A stretch of DNA of 64,000 nucleotides, taken from Arcobacter venerupis (GTDB taxonomy: Bacteria; Campylobacterota; Campylobacteria; Campylobacterales; Arcobacteraceae). Position 1 is the stretch's first letter, and each line of letters opens with the position of its first letter. The position numbers were made by a program, and so were the translations under genes. The stretch lies in assembly GCF_013201665.1 (NCBI RefSeq), contig NZ_CP053840.1, forward strand, positions 186,001 to 250,000, written 5' to 3'. Shown in pieces: positions 8,842-17,644 of the stretch. The notes beneath the pieces are model-generated. The model worked only from the letters and a program-made list of their open reading frames with translations. It did no database searches and was not told where the DNA came from.

Positions 8842-9696
8842 TTGACAAATAATGCTAAAGGTTTAGCTCTTACCTCTTTAGGTATTTTAATAATGAGTCT
8901 GGAGTCACTTTTTATTAAATTTACAACAATATCTCCATTTTTATTTTCGTTTTATATCGGGATTTTTATGTTTTCATCAACGATGTTTACATTTATTTTT
9001 AAAGATAAAGAACATATAAAAAAAGCTTTTAAAACTTCGCTACCATTTTTGATTATATGTTCAATTATGATGGGTAGTTCAAATATATTTTTTATTACGG
9101 CAATCAAAACTACAACAGTAGCAAATGTAGTAATTATATTTAGTACAGCTGCTCTTTTTTCTGCTTTATTTGCGTATTTGTTATATAAAGAAAAAGTGAG
9201 CAGAAATATATATTTTGCTTCGTTTTTTATGTTTGTAGGACTTTATATAATTTTTAGTGATAAGTTGGAAGTGGGAAGTATAAAAGGAAATATTTTTGCA
9301 TTGCTATGTACTATTTTCTTTTCAATTTCATTTGTTTTTTTATCACGTTATAAAGATATGAATAGGGTGGTTTTAACTGCTTTTAGTGGTATTTCTTTAA
9401 GTGTTATTGCTTTTTTCTTTACTGATGATTTGCAGATTGACTCAAATACTTTACTTATTATTGTGATAATGGGATTATTAATAACACCAATTTCGCGAGT
9501 TTTAATAGGACATGGAGCAAAATATATAAGTGCTAGCGAAGTGAGTCTTTTAATGTTAATAGAGACTATAATGGCACCTATTTGGGTTTGGTTATTTTTA
9601 AATGAAATACCAAGTGCAAATACTTTTATTGGTGGAAGTTTGATTATTGGAACATTGATTGTAAATTCAGTATATACTTTAAAGAAAGGGGAATAA
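8842..9696 (+). CDS. DMT-family (EamA) transporter
   Basis: This integral membrane protein of about 284 residues has two EamA repeats and about ten transmembrane segments, as in drug/metabolite transporters. Typical signs are an N-terminal ALTSLGILIMSLESLFIKF helix and a C-terminal repeat with ISASEVSLLMLIETIMAPIWVWLFLNE. I chose the TTG at 8842 because AGGA lies 8 bases before it and the protein then begins at the first conserved helix. An alternative in-frame TTG at 8797 would add 15 residues without a better ribosome site, and the first ATG is inside helix 1. The substrate is unknown. It is monocistronic between the metH terminator and a convergent gene. Confidence 0.85.
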   Translation: MTNNAKGLALTSLGILIMSLESLFIKFTTISPFLFSFYIGIFMFSSTMFTFIFKDKEHIKKAFKTSLPFLIICSIMMGSSNIFFITAIKTTTVANVVIIFSTAALFSALFAYLLYKEKVSRNIYFASFFMFVGLYIIFSDKLEVGSIKGNIFALLCTIFFSISFVFLSRYKDMNRVVLTAFSGISLSVIAFFFTDDLQIDSNTLLIIVIMGLLITPISRVLIGHGAKYISASEVSLLMLIETIMAPIWVWLFLNEIPSANTFIGGSLIIGTLIVNSVYTLKKGE

Positions 9697-9714
9697 TTCC
9701 CCCTAAAATTTTTT
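9688..9714. terminator. possible shared terminator between convergent genes
   Basis: The hairpin GGGGAA-TAA-TTCCCC contains the stop codon of the transporter gene and is followed by CTAAAATTTTTT. The stem is short (6-7 pairs) but GC-rich for this genome. It lies 6 bases before the end of the convergent gene. Confidence 0.45.
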
Positions 9715-9719
9715 CTAAA

Positions 9720-10160
9720 TTAGTTTTTAATCTCGCATTTTTTACACTTAGCATCAAAACTATGTTTTCCTGCTCCGATAAACATAATTGAAACTGCACC
9801 TAATAGGTAAATTAGTGCTAATTCAATAGTTAAACCACCTGTTTTTCCAATAGTGAAAATTTCACTACTATGAGCTAGATATATTGCAAAAACCATATTT
9901 AATGCAAAAAATAATGATGATATTCTAGTAAATAGACCTAAAATGATTAAAATAGGGAAAACGATTTCACTAATATAAACACCATAAGCGATGAATTCAG
10001 GAAGTCCTGCATCTGTAACTAAAAATTTTATTCCATCTATTCCATGTACTAATTTAGCAAAACCATGAAATAACATAAGTCCAGCAATTGAAAATCTTAA
10101 AATCAATTTTCCTATATCTTCATTTAAAACTGATTCTAATTTGTTTTCACAACAAGTCAT
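9720..10160 (-). CDS. DoxX-family membrane protein
   Basis: This 146-residue protein has four predicted membrane helices and the DoxX pattern: ILRFSIAGLMLFHGFAKLVHGIDGI in helix 1, then AYGVYISEIVFPILIILGLFTRISS and a final helix before GAGKHSFDAK. Family members are linked to quinone or thiol redox systems, but most are uncharacterised. Cysteine pairs at both ends are notable: TCCE at residues 2-5 and CKKC near the C terminus. They could bind metal or form disulfides. Its ribosome site AAGGAATT precedes ATG. The upstream neighbour on the same strand is a DUF2238 protein, 25 bases away, so the two may be co-transcribed. Confidence 0.85.
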   Translation of the reverse strand: MTCCENKLESVLNEDIGKLILRFSIAGLMLFHGFAKLVHGIDGIKFLVTDAGLPEFIAYGVYISEIVFPILIILGLFTRISSLFFALNMVFAIYLAHSSEIFTIGKTGGLTIELALIYLLGAVSIMFIGAGKHSFDAKCKKCEIKN

Positions 10161-10185
10161 AATAATTCCTTTTATTTTTTCGCAT

Positions 10186-10785
10186 TTATATCTTTTTTAT
10201 GTTAAGTAATTGTTTAGAATGATATTTTCGCAAGATTAAAAGAGCCAAAATAGAGCCAATTAAAGCCCAAAACATATCACTTTGAGTATCCCAAATATAA
10301 CCTTGAGTTCCTAAAAAATCATTTGCTCCTTCACCTGAGGAAATAGCAACCCACCACTCTACAAGTTCATAAAATGCAGAAAATGCTAAACAAAAACAAA
10401 CTATGAAGAAATTTCTCCAAGCTTCACCAGAAATGATATTTTTTCTTATGATAATCTCTCTTGCCACCATCGCTGGAACAAAACCTTGGGCAAAATGTCC
10501 CAACTTATCGTAGTTATTTCTGTCTAGATGAAAAAACTCTTTTATAAAATCAAAAAGTGGAACTTGTGCATAAGTATAGTGACCACCAACCATCAAAATA
10601 ATACAATGAATTAAAATAAGTGAATAAACTAAAGGTGTGAGTCTGAATTTATTATAAGTAAAAACTAAAACAATCAAAGCAATGATTGCAGGTAAGACTT
10701 CTAAAAACCAAGTGAATAAATCTTTTGGATTAACAAGTGACCAAACAAAGACAGAGAAATAAATAAATAACCAAATTTTAATCAT
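10186..10785 (-). CDS. DUF2238 (YjdF-like) membrane protein
   Basis: This 199-residue integral membrane protein has about six helices. It shows the conserved polar segments of the DUF2238/YjdF family: GGHYTYAQVP, NYDKLGHFAQGFVPAMVARE, FSAFYELVEWW and FLGTQGYIWDTQSDMFWALIG. The conserved His, Asp and Glu residues at membrane edges suggest a metal or proton role, but no function is known. It precedes the doxX-like gene on the same strand and diverges from the alcohol dehydrogenase gene. Confidence 0.85.
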   Translation of the reverse strand: MIKIWLFIYFSVFVWSLVNPKDLFTWFLEVLPAIIALIVLVFTYNKFRLTPLVYSLILIHCIILMVGGHYTYAQVPLFDFIKEFFHLDRNNYDKLGHFAQGFVPAMVAREIIIRKNIISGEAWRNFFIVCFCLAFSAFYELVEWWVAISSGEGANDFLGTQGYIWDTQSDMFWALIGSILALLILRKYHSKQLLNIKKI

Positions 10786-10849
10786 TGTAATCCTTTAGAA
10801 ATGTTAATTATCCTATAATAAAGCTTCAAAATTATTATAAAGGCATCCC

Positions 10850-11986
10850 ATGAATTATACATATTTTAATCCAACTGCAATAGAGTTTGGAACAGGCAAA
10901 ATAAAATCAATTGTTAATTACATTGATAAAAAACTAAAAGTGTTAGTTGTTTATGGTGGTGGAAGTATTAAAAAAAATGGAGTTTATGATCAAGTAAAAA
11001 TAGCACTTGATGGTTACACTTGGTTAGAGTTTAGTGGAATTGAACCAAATCCATCTTATGAAACTTTAAACAAAGCCGTAAAAATTATAAAAGATGAAAA
11101 GATTGATTTTGTTTTAGCTGTTGGTGGGGGTTCTGTTATTGATGGAAGCAAATATTTAGTTGCCGCTGCACTTTATGATGGTGATGGTTGGGATTTTTTA
11201 GATGGTTCAAAACAAGTTGAGAAAGCTCTTCCTTTAGGTGCTATTTTAACTCTTCCCGCAACAGGAAGTGAGTCAAATACAACTGCTGTAATTTCAAGGG
11301 TTTCAACAAATGAAAAAAGATATTTTGGCTCACCATTGGTTTATCCAAAATTTGCAGTTTTAGACCCAAGTGTTATGAGTACATTAGATGATAGACAACT
11401 AGCAAATGGTTTAGTTGATGCTTTTGTTCATACATGTGAGCAATTCTTAACATATCCAAATACTTCGCTTTTACATGATGGTTATGCGCTAACTATTTTA
11501 AAAGGTTTAAAAACACTTGCAGTTGATTGGAAAAATAGAAAAGAGCTAGTATGGCAAGAAAACTTAATGTTATTGGCAAATCAAGCTTTAAATGGCTTCA
11601 TAGGTTCAGGAGTTTCACAAGATTGGGCAACTCATATGATTGGACATGAATTAACAGCATTTTATGGACTTGATCATGCAAGAAGTTTAGCAGTTGTTCA
11701 ACCACAACTAATTAGAGTTATGATGGAAGAGAAAAAAGAGAAATTTGAGTTAATGGGAAGAGAAGTTTTTGGAGTTCTTCACAATAAAGAGATAGTTCTT
11801 GAAGCGTTAGAATATATGTATCAAAGTATTGGTGTTACTACAAATTTAAATGAATATGATATTGATGATAAAGTTGTAGAAAATATTACATCAGCACTTA
11901 AAAAACATGGAATGACAAATATTGGTGAAAATGGAACTGTAACTTTAGAAAAAGTTGCACAAATTTTAAATATGGCTATGAAATAG
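10850..11986 (+). CDS. iron-containing alcohol dehydrogenase, YqhD/butanol dehydrogenase type
   Basis: This 378-residue NAD(P)-dependent enzyme belongs to the group III (iron-containing) alcohol dehydrogenases. The dinucleotide-binding loop VGGGSVIDGSK is at about 91-101. The metal ligands are visible in GLVDAFVH (D190, H194) and in MIGHELTAFYGLDHARSLA (H266, H276). This last segment is the hallmark of the YqhD/BdhA subgroup, which reduces aldehydes to alcohols with NADPH. The gene stands alone; its 3' end overlaps the convergent kinase gene by 11 bases. A role in aldehyde detoxification is inferred from family. Confidence 0.92.
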   Translation: MNYTYFNPTAIEFGTGKIKSIVNYIDKKLKVLVVYGGGSIKKNGVYDQVKIALDGYTWLEFSGIEPNPSYETLNKAVKIIKDEKIDFVLAVGGGSVIDGSKYLVAAALYDGDGWDFLDGSKQVEKALPLGAILTLPATGSESNTTAVISRVSTNEKRYFGSPLVYPKFAVLDPSVMSTLDDRQLANGLVDAFVHTCEQFLTYPNTSLLHDGYALTILKGLKTLAVDWKNRKELVWQENLMLLANQALNGFIGSGVSQDWATHMIGHELTAFYGLDHARSLAVVQPQLIRVMMEEKKEKFELMGREVFGVLHNKEIVLEALEYMYQSIGVTTNLNEYDIDDKVVENITSALKKHGMTNIGENGTVTLEKVAQILNMAMK

Positions 11987-14525
11987 GTAAAACTATCTCA
12001 AATAAAGCACCTTTATGGATTGAATCCATAAAGGTAAACTCTACATTTTTAGCGCTTAGTGTTCCTTTTAAATGCTTTTCAACTAAAAGTTTACTCATAT
12101 ACAGACCAATTCCCGTACCTCTAAATTTATGTTTAGTTGTAAAATATGGTTCAAATATCTTATCAATAATATCATCTTTTATTCCACCACCACTATCTTT
12201 TATTTGAATAATTAAGTTTTCTTCTTTTCTATAAATATCAATAATGATGTATTTATCATTTCCAATTGTGTGCCTTAGTGCATCTTTTGCATTTACAAAA
12301 ATATTCATTAAAACTTGAATTAGTTCATTTTCAAGGGATAATATAGTGATATTTTGAATATTCTTTATTAATTGAATTCTATTTTTTATAAAAGTACTTC
12401 CCATTAATTCCAAAGCTTTTTCAATAGCAATATTTATATCCGTATTTTTTAGATTTTTCTCTTTGCTAAAAAAACTTCTAAAATCATCAATAGTATTTGA
12501 TAAATATAATGTTGATTTTTTTATATGATTAATTGCTTCATAAAATTCTTCATCACTTAAAGTACTAAACTCTTTTTTTATCTCCATTCCAGATGCGGCA
12601 ACACTAATTGTTGATAAGGGTTGTCTCCATTGGTGAGCAATATTTTCAAGCATTTCTCCCATTGAAGCCATTCTTGATTGTTGTATTAAAATTCTGTTTT
12701 TTTCTTCATTCTTTTTTATTTCTTCTTTAATTCTTTTATTTAACTTTATATTTAATTTTTTTAATAAATAGTGTCTATAAAATAAAATACCAATAAAAAT
12801 AATAATTGCTAAAATAGTTAATATGGTGTATAAATAATAATAGTTAAACTCTTTTTGATAATTAACTGAAATCCATTTATTTAAAATTTCTTGTTTTTCA
12901 GTTATGGAAATATCAGTAATAGCTTTATTAAATATATCGTTTAAAATTGGTTCATCATTTCTTGACCCAATTCCTAAATTCCAGACTTCATCAAGTTTTC
13001 CTGATATTTTTAATTGACCTGTATAATAATTTTGTATATTGTAGCCCACCGTTGGGAGAGTTCCTATAAAGCCAAAAACTTTACCTCTTTGAACAAGGTT
13101 TAACCCTTCTTGTACATTTTCAACATCTATAAAATCAATATTAGGATATTTAACTTTTAATATATCTCCAACAGCGTAGTTACTAACTATTGCCAGTTTT
13201 TTATCTTTTATTTGTGAAATATTATCAATAAAAGCAGCATTCATATTAGTGGCAATAACTAAAGGAGCACTAATATATGGTACTGAGAAGTTTAGATATT
13301 TTTCTCTTTGAGGTGTTGTTCTTACAAGTGAAAATATATCACAAACTTTTTTTTGTCCTAATTCTAAAGATTCAGTCCATGTTTTTGTAGGAATTAAAGT
13401 TATTGGAGTATTTATCTTTTGTTTTATTAATTCTATATAATCAGCTGCAATTCCAATATGTTTATTCTTTTCAATTTTTTCAAATGGCATCCAGTTTGGA
13501 TCAACACACATTGTAATAACTTTCTTTTTTAAAAGATAATCTTTTTCACTTTTATTTAAGAGGAATTCACTATTTATATCTTTATTATAAATAAAATCTT
13601 TACTATGAATATCTTTTTTTAGTAAGCCCATTACTTTGTATGTATTTATAATTAGATTCATCTTTTCTTGGGTAATTGTTCCAATTTTACCATTCTTATC
13701 AAAAATAAGTTTTTTCATCTCATTCGCTTCAAAAGTTAAACTTTCTAAACTTTTATTTTGAGAATTATATTTATCATAAATTAGTTTTACAATTTCATCA
13801 ATGTTATTAAAAGCATATTCAAAGCCTTTAATAGTTGCTTCATAAAAGTTATGTACAAGTTTTGGATTTTCTGTAGCAAATTCATTTGTTGTAAAAATAA
13901 TATCTTCATAAAAATCGAATCCATAATCTTTAGGCTGAAACATATTATATTCATAACCTCTTTCTTGTAATAAAAGAGGTTCATTCGTTGAAAATGCAAG
14001 TATTAAATCAGTTTTTCTATTTATTAAGTCATTTATATCAAAAGAATTATTGATTATATTTATATCATTGAGAGATAAACCTTTACTAATAAGCATTGAT
14101 TGTAAAGTAGCAAATTTTTTTTCTTCTTCCGTCATCATAATTGTTTTATTTTTTATATCTTGAAGATGATTAATCCCAAACTTTTTTAAAGTAAGTAATA
14201 TTACAGGAGAAGATTGGAAAATAGAACCAAGTAAAATAATATCTTTATTTTGAGAAATATCAAGAAGTAAAGAACTTGAGTTTATTCCAAAATCAGCTTT
14301 TTTTTCTAAAACTTCTTTTGTAACATCTGTTGAATCAGTATATTTCTTTAGTTCAACATCTAGCCCATAATCTTTGTAAAAACCCTTTTCAAGTGCTGTA
14401 TAAAATCCAGCAAACTCGAATTGGTCAAACCACATTAACTGAACTGATGTTTTTTGTAAATTTGAAGCATTTAAAAAAGAGAGTAAAAATGTGTTTAATA
14501 TGAAAATAAATATTATTCTTTTCAA
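11976..14525 (-). CDS. sensor histidine kinase with NMT1/THI5-like and SBP_bac_3 sensor domains
   Basis: This 849-residue membrane kinase begins with a signal peptide (to about 20). Residues about 25-305 resemble the NMT1/THI5/SsuA-like binding proteins (LMWFDQFEFAGFYTALEKGFY). Residues about 330-555 resemble family-3 solute-binding proteins (CVDPNWMPFEKIEKNKHIGIAADYIELI, with RTTPQREKYLNFSVPY). One membrane helix follows (about 560-585), then a coiled linker, a HisKA-type box with H631 in AHQWRQPLS, and an ATPase domain with N, G1 (DSGGG) and G2 (GTGIGLYM) boxes. The start is TTG with AAGGAG five bases before it. No response-regulator gene is adjacent. Ligands are unknown; thiamine-precursor or amino-acid-like molecules are possible by family. 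Confidence 0.9.
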   Translation of the reverse strand: MKRIIFIFILNTFLLSFLNASNLQKTSVQLMWFDQFEFAGFYTALEKGFYKDYGLDVELKKYTDSTDVTKEVLEKKADFGINSSSLLLDISQNKDIILLGSIFQSSPVILLTLKKFGINHLQDIKNKTIMMTEEEKKFATLQSMLISKGLSLNDINIINNSFDINDLINRKTDLILAFSTNEPLLLQERGYEYNMFQPKDYGFDFYEDIIFTTNEFATENPKLVHNFYEATIKGFEYAFNNIDEIVKLIYDKYNSQNKSLESLTFEANEMKKLIFDKNGKIGTITQEKMNLIINTYKVMGLLKKDIHSKDFIYNKDINSEFLLNKSEKDYLLKKKVITMCVDPNWMPFEKIEKNKHIGIAADYIELIKQKINTPITLIPTKTWTESLELGQKKVCDIFSLVRTTPQREKYLNFSVPYISAPLVIATNMNAAFIDNISQIKDKKLAIVSNYAVGDILKVKYPNIDFIDVENVQEGLNLVQRGKVFGFIGTLPTVGYNIQNYYTGQLKISGKLDEVWNLGIGSRNDEPILNDIFNKAITDISITEKQEILNKWISVNYQKEFNYYYLYTILTILAIIIFIGILFYRHYLLKKLNIKLNKRIKEEIKKNEEKNRILIQQSRMASMGEMLENIAHQWRQPLSTISVAASGMEIKKEFSTLSDEEFYEAINHIKKSTLYLSNTIDDFRSFFSKEKNLKNTDINIAIEKALELMGSTFIKNRIQLIKNIQNITILSLENELIQVLMNIFVNAKDALRHTIGNDKYIIIDIYRKEENLIIQIKDSGGGIKDDIIDKIFEPYFTTKHKFRGTGIGLYMSKLLVEKHLKGTLSAKNVEFTFMDSIHKGALFEIVLPIS
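12010..12034. repeat. perfect palindrome inside the kinase gene, 24 bases after the alcohol dehydrogenase stop
   Basis: Twelve-base arms (CCTTTATGGATT / AATCCATAAAGG) meet around a single G. It is in the 3' coding end of the minus-strand kinase gene, yet it lies where a 3' hairpin for the convergent alcohol dehydrogenase mRNA would be expected. No T-run follows directly, so RNA stabilisation is as likely as termination. Confidence 0.55.
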
Positions 14526-14605
14526 GATACTCCTTTTTTAAATAAATTAACTCAATATTATAACAAAGTAAGATAAAATACGTATTATCATATTTAGGAA
14601 TATTC

Positions 14606-15100
14606 ATGTCTAAGGAAAAAACCATTAAAAATAGAATATTAGAGTATATTTATACAACTTCTAAACAACCAATTTTATTAAAAGATTTATTAGTTGCTAA
14701 TAGACAGTACAATGATGGGATGCAAGTTGACCCAGCAAAATTAGGATTTAGAATAAAACTTATTCATGCTTATAATGTTTATATTGCTTTTGTTTTACTC
14801 ATCTTGATACCAATTTCTTTATTAACTCATAAAGAGATGGAGATATTAAATCCACATATTTCTATATTAGCTGCAATGTTTACAACAGCAGCTATTTTTA
14901 TTGGTTTTAATTTTTTTAGGGATAAGATGAGAGATACAATGACAAGAGAATTAATAATCAGATCTTGGAAGTTACATTTTCCATTTTTTTCTTATGAAGA
15001 GTATTCTGAAAAAATAGATGAAATTTTTGAAAAAGCAATGAAAGAAGAGATTTCAAAAAGAGATTTAGAAAAATATATTTTAGATAATCTTTCGAAATAA
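14606..15100 (+). CDS. unrecognised two-helix membrane protein
   Basis: This 164-residue protein has a basic, soluble N-terminal part (1-50), two membrane helices at about 53-73 (AYNVYIAFVLLILIPISLL) and 83-102 (HISILAAMFTTAAIFIGFNFF), and a charged C-terminal helical tail rich in Lys and Glu. I do not recognise a family. It is divergent from the large kinase gene and shares an 80-base intergenic region with it, so joint regulation is possible. It ends in an inverted repeat. Confidence 0.75.
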   Translation: MSKEKTIKNRILEYIYTTSKQPILLKDLLVANRQYNDGMQVDPAKLGFRIKLIHAYNVYIAFVLLILIPISLLTHKEMEILNPHISILAAMFTTAAIFIGFNFFRDKMRDTMTRELIIRSWKLHFPFFSYEEYSEKIDEIFEKAMKEEISKRDLEKYILDNLSK

Positions 15101-15123
15101 TAAGTAGTTTTAAAACTACTTAT
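15100..15123. terminator. inverted repeat between convergent genes
   Basis: Twelve-base arms (ATAAGTAGTTTT / AAAACTACTTAT) form a continuous palindrome spanning both stop regions. The T-runs lie inside the stem rather than after it, so termination strength is uncertain in both directions. Confidence 0.45.
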
Positions 15124-15865
15124 CATGCAAAGCAACTGCTTCTTTATTCCTTTGTTTTTTTAGTTCCATATCCACATATTTTTCAATCAAATCTTGTTTT
15201 TGTTTAAAGGCTAAAGTGATTTTCCGCTTAACTGGTCTGTTTTCATAAATAAAAAATCCAGCTTCATACATAGAAAGTCTAATTGGTGTTGCAATTGCAT
15301 ATGAACTCATAACACAATCATTTTTGCAAAGTCTGTAAATATCATCAAAATACTCTTTTGTCCAAAGCTCAAAATTCACATCACTTGAAAAAGCATCTTG
15401 ATAGATTATGTCAAAACTATTTGGTTTTAGGTTTTTTATATAATCTCTTGCATTTCCAATAAAAACTTCTATTTTGATTTTTTCATCTTCATATTTGCAA
15501 GTTTGTGCAACTGCTTTTATAATATGTTTAATATTCTCAAACTCTTTTGGAAACTCAAAATTTTCAAGAGATTTTACTAAATTTCCATCAAGTTCTGGAG
15601 AATAAAAGTTGAGTTTCACATCAAGATTGTTTTGTAAAATATAATAAATAGTTGAAAAAGTGTTATATCCAATACCAAAACAAATATCCAAAATAAAAAG
15701 CTCTTTTTTGTTTTTGTGAAATGTGAAAGTTGGGATTATATGTTTGCTCAAAGCTTCGTTTATAGCTCCATCATCAGGATTGTGATAGTGTTGATTGTAT
15801 TTTTGAGAAAATAGAGTATTTGAGCCATCTTTGGTGGCAACAATTGAGTTTATGTTATCTTGCAA
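15116..15865 (-). CDS. MnmC/MnmD-like tRNA-modifying methyltransferase
   Basis: This 249-residue protein matches the methyltransferase half of MnmC (MnmD), which makes 5-methylaminomethyl-2-thiouridine at the tRNA wobble position. Diagnostic segments are an N-terminal FSQKYNQHYHNPDDGAINEA, a SAM-binding FILDICFGIGYNTFS and the catalytic YQDAFSSDVNFELWTKEYFDDI. The FAD oxidase half of two-domain MnmC is absent. It is the last gene of an apparent luxS operon; the gap to the upstream gene is 14 bases. The tRNA role is inferred from family. Confidence 0.85.
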   Translation of the reverse strand: MQDNINSIVATKDGSNTLFSQKYNQHYHNPDDGAINEALSKHIIPTFTFHKNKKELFILDICFGIGYNTFSTIYYILQNNLDVKLNFYSPELDGNLVKSLENFEFPKEFENIKHIIKAVAQTCKYEDEKIKIEVFIGNARDYIKNLKPNSFDIIYQDAFSSDVNFELWTKEYFDDIYRLCKNDCVMSSYAIATPIRLSMYEAGFFIYENRPVKRKITLAFKQKQDLIEKYVDMELKKQRNKEAVALHDK

Positions 15866-15879
15866 GATTAGTTTTCATC

Positions 15880-16323
15880 TTATAGTCCATTATCCCAATG
15901 GTGCATTTTTTTTGCTGTGAAAATATAAGTATCATCAAAAAGTTCAATACAGTTTGGTGCTTGAAAACCTACACTTTCGAGTAAATCTAAAAGTTCATAT
16001 CTATTGTCATTTGAGATTTTTTCTAGGATGATGATATTCCCAGAGTTTTCTATGGCTTTATACATAAGTTTTAAAATATTAGTTTTATCTTCACAATATG
16101 AAAAGATATTTCCTAAAACAATGTATTCATATTCCCTTGCAGTTGCTCTAAGTTTTGCGCTGTTTTCATCAACAAAAGGAATATATTTTATATTCCCTTC
16201 ATTTTCTTTTCTTATCTCTTCTAAAGCAGAATCAACAAGACCTAAAGAGTTATCAATATGTAAAATAGCGATATTTGTATAATCTGCAAATAACTCTTTA
16301 AAAAGATTTAGTTTTTGTTCCAC
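15880..16323 (-). CDS. methyltransferase-like protein lacking a clear SAM motif
   Basis: This 147-residue protein lies between luxS and the MnmC-like gene, with gaps of 6 and 14 bases. Its second half has the order of a class I methyltransferase core: EYIVLGNIFSYCEDKTNILKLMYKAIENSGNIIILEK, then LLESVGFQAPNCIELFDDTYIFTAKK. The N-terminal half lacks a recognisable GxGxG motif. The C-terminal MHHWDNGL is unusual. It could be a degenerate methyltransferase or a partner subunit of one. I cannot assign a function. Confidence 0.7.
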   Translation of the reverse strand: MEQKLNLFKELFADYTNIAILHIDNSLGLVDSALEEIRKENEGNIKYIPFVDENSAKLRATAREYEYIVLGNIFSYCEDKTNILKLMYKAIENSGNIIILEKISNDNRYELLDLLESVGFQAPNCIELFDDTYIFTAKKMHHWDNGL

Positions 16324-16329
16324 TTTGAA

Positions 16330-16845
16330 TTAGTTTCCTAAAGAGTTTAGTTTTTCATCTGAAAGGTATAACTCTTCATTTGACATAACACCAATATCAG
16401 ATTTTAAAATATCACGAGCTATTTCTTTTGCTTCTTCAAGTGAATGCATAGCACAAGTTCCACATTGGAAAATATTTAATTCTGGAATATCATCTTGTTT
16501 TTCAACAGCAAGTACATCTTCCATAGCAGCTCTCCACGCAGCTCCAACAGTTTTTTCATCTGGATTTCCAAGTAAACTCATATAAAAACCAGTTCTACAA
16601 CCCATTGGTGAAACGTCAATGATTTCTACTGTTGGCGAATTTAGGTGATTTCTAATGAATCCTGCAAAAAGGTGTTCTAAAGTGTGGATACCTTTTTCAC
16701 TCATCATTGATTGATTTGGTACGCAAAATCTTAAATCAAAAACAGTGATAATATCTCCCGATGGTGATTTCATAGTTTTTGCAACTCTTACAGCTGGTGC
16801 TGGCATAATAGTGTGGTCAACTTTAAAGCTATCTAATAATGGCAT
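16330..16845 (-). CDS. luxS: S-ribosylhomocysteine lyase
   Basis: LuxS cleaves S-ribosylhomocysteine into homocysteine and DPD, the precursor of autoinducer-2, as part of the activated methyl cycle. The metal site HTLEH (H54, H58) and a downstream C128 in FQCGTC are present, as is the catalytic C83 in [10 protein letters not shown]. At 171 residues it is full length. It heads a three-gene operon with two methyltransferase-like genes. Its ribosome site AAGGAAATT lies just before ATG. Together with metH in this window it closes the homocysteine part of the SAM cycle. Confidence 0.97.
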   Translation of the reverse strand: MPLLDSFKVDHTIMPAPAVRVAKTMKSPSGDIITVFDLRFCVPNQSMMSEKGIHTLEHLFAGFIRNHLNSPTVEIIDVSPMGCRTGFYMSLLGNPDEKTVGAAWRAAMEDVLAVEKQDDIPELNIFQCGTCAMHSLEEAKEIARDILKSDIGVMSNEELYLSDEKLNSLGN

Positions 16846-16952
16846 TGTAATTTCCTTTTTGTTTATAAAATTTGTTCAATTTTTTGTTTTTTAATAAGTG
16901 CAGATTGTATCAAAAGTTTATTAAATGGGTGGTAATAAAAAGTTTAGAAGAG

Positions 16953-17636
16953 TTAATGATGAATATTTTTAAGTTCTAGTTTGTATCCAATTCCTGAGTA
17001 GTTTTTTATAATATTTTTAAAAGTCTTTTTTCTTAAATCTCTTATTAGGGATTTTAGAGCAGCTTGGGTACATTCATTATTCCAAATATGATATTCAATT
17101 TCTTCGTAAGTGATTATTCTTCCTTGATTTTGAATAAGTAAGTTTATTAATAAACTCTCTTTTTTATTTAAGATATATGATTCATCATTTTTTATAATAC
17201 TTTGAGTTTGAAAGTTGAAAAAGATTCCATTTGCAAGTTTGAAATTACTGTATATTCTTCTTTCTATAATTTCCATACATTTGTTTAAAGCCTCAATTAA
17301 AATAGTATCACCAAAAGGTTTTATGATATATTTTGTGATGTAAAGTTCAAGTAGTTCGGTTAGGTATTGATTATCTTTGTTATTTGATAAAACTATAAAG
17401 GCAGTTTTTATATCATCACATCTAATCTCAATTAAAAAATCAATAATTTCTCTATTTTTAAAATCACTATCAATTATGATTAAACAAGGGGATTGTTTGA
17501 TGTATTGTTGTTTTGATTCAAGTATTGTTGAAGTACAAGTTACTTTATTTACAGTGTTACAAAGAAGAGAAAAAAGATTCTCAACTTTGTCTTGATTATC
17601 CATGATATAAAGTACAGATAAATCACTTAATTCCAT
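16953..17636 (-). CDS. orphan OmpR-type response regulator with divergent receiver
   Basis: This 227-residue protein has an N-terminal receiver (1-115) and a C-terminal winged-helix DNA-binding domain (about 140-225, with YEEIEYHIWN and IKNYSGIGYKLEL). The phosphoacceptor is probably D56 in LIIIDSDFKN and the conserved lysine is in YIIKPF. The usual acidic pair near the N terminus is reduced to MDNQD, and the switch Thr is Ser (VLSNN). Its architecture resembles the regulator at 36365. No kinase gene is next to it. It starts 8 bases after the stop of the isochorismatase-like gene on the same strand, so the two are likely co-transcribed. Confidence 0.85.
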   Translation of the reverse strand: MELSDLSVLYIMDNQDKVENLFSLLCNTVNKVTCTSTILESKQQYIKQSPCLIIIDSDFKNREIIDFLIEIRCDDIKTAFIVLSNNKDNQYLTELLELYITKYIIKPFGDTILIEALNKCMEIIERRIYSNFKLANGIFFNFQTQSIIKNDESYILNKKESLLINLLIQNQGRIITYEEIEYHIWNNECTQAALKSLIRDLRKKTFKNIIKNYSGIGYKLELKNIHH

Positions 17637-17644
17637 TTAATGCC

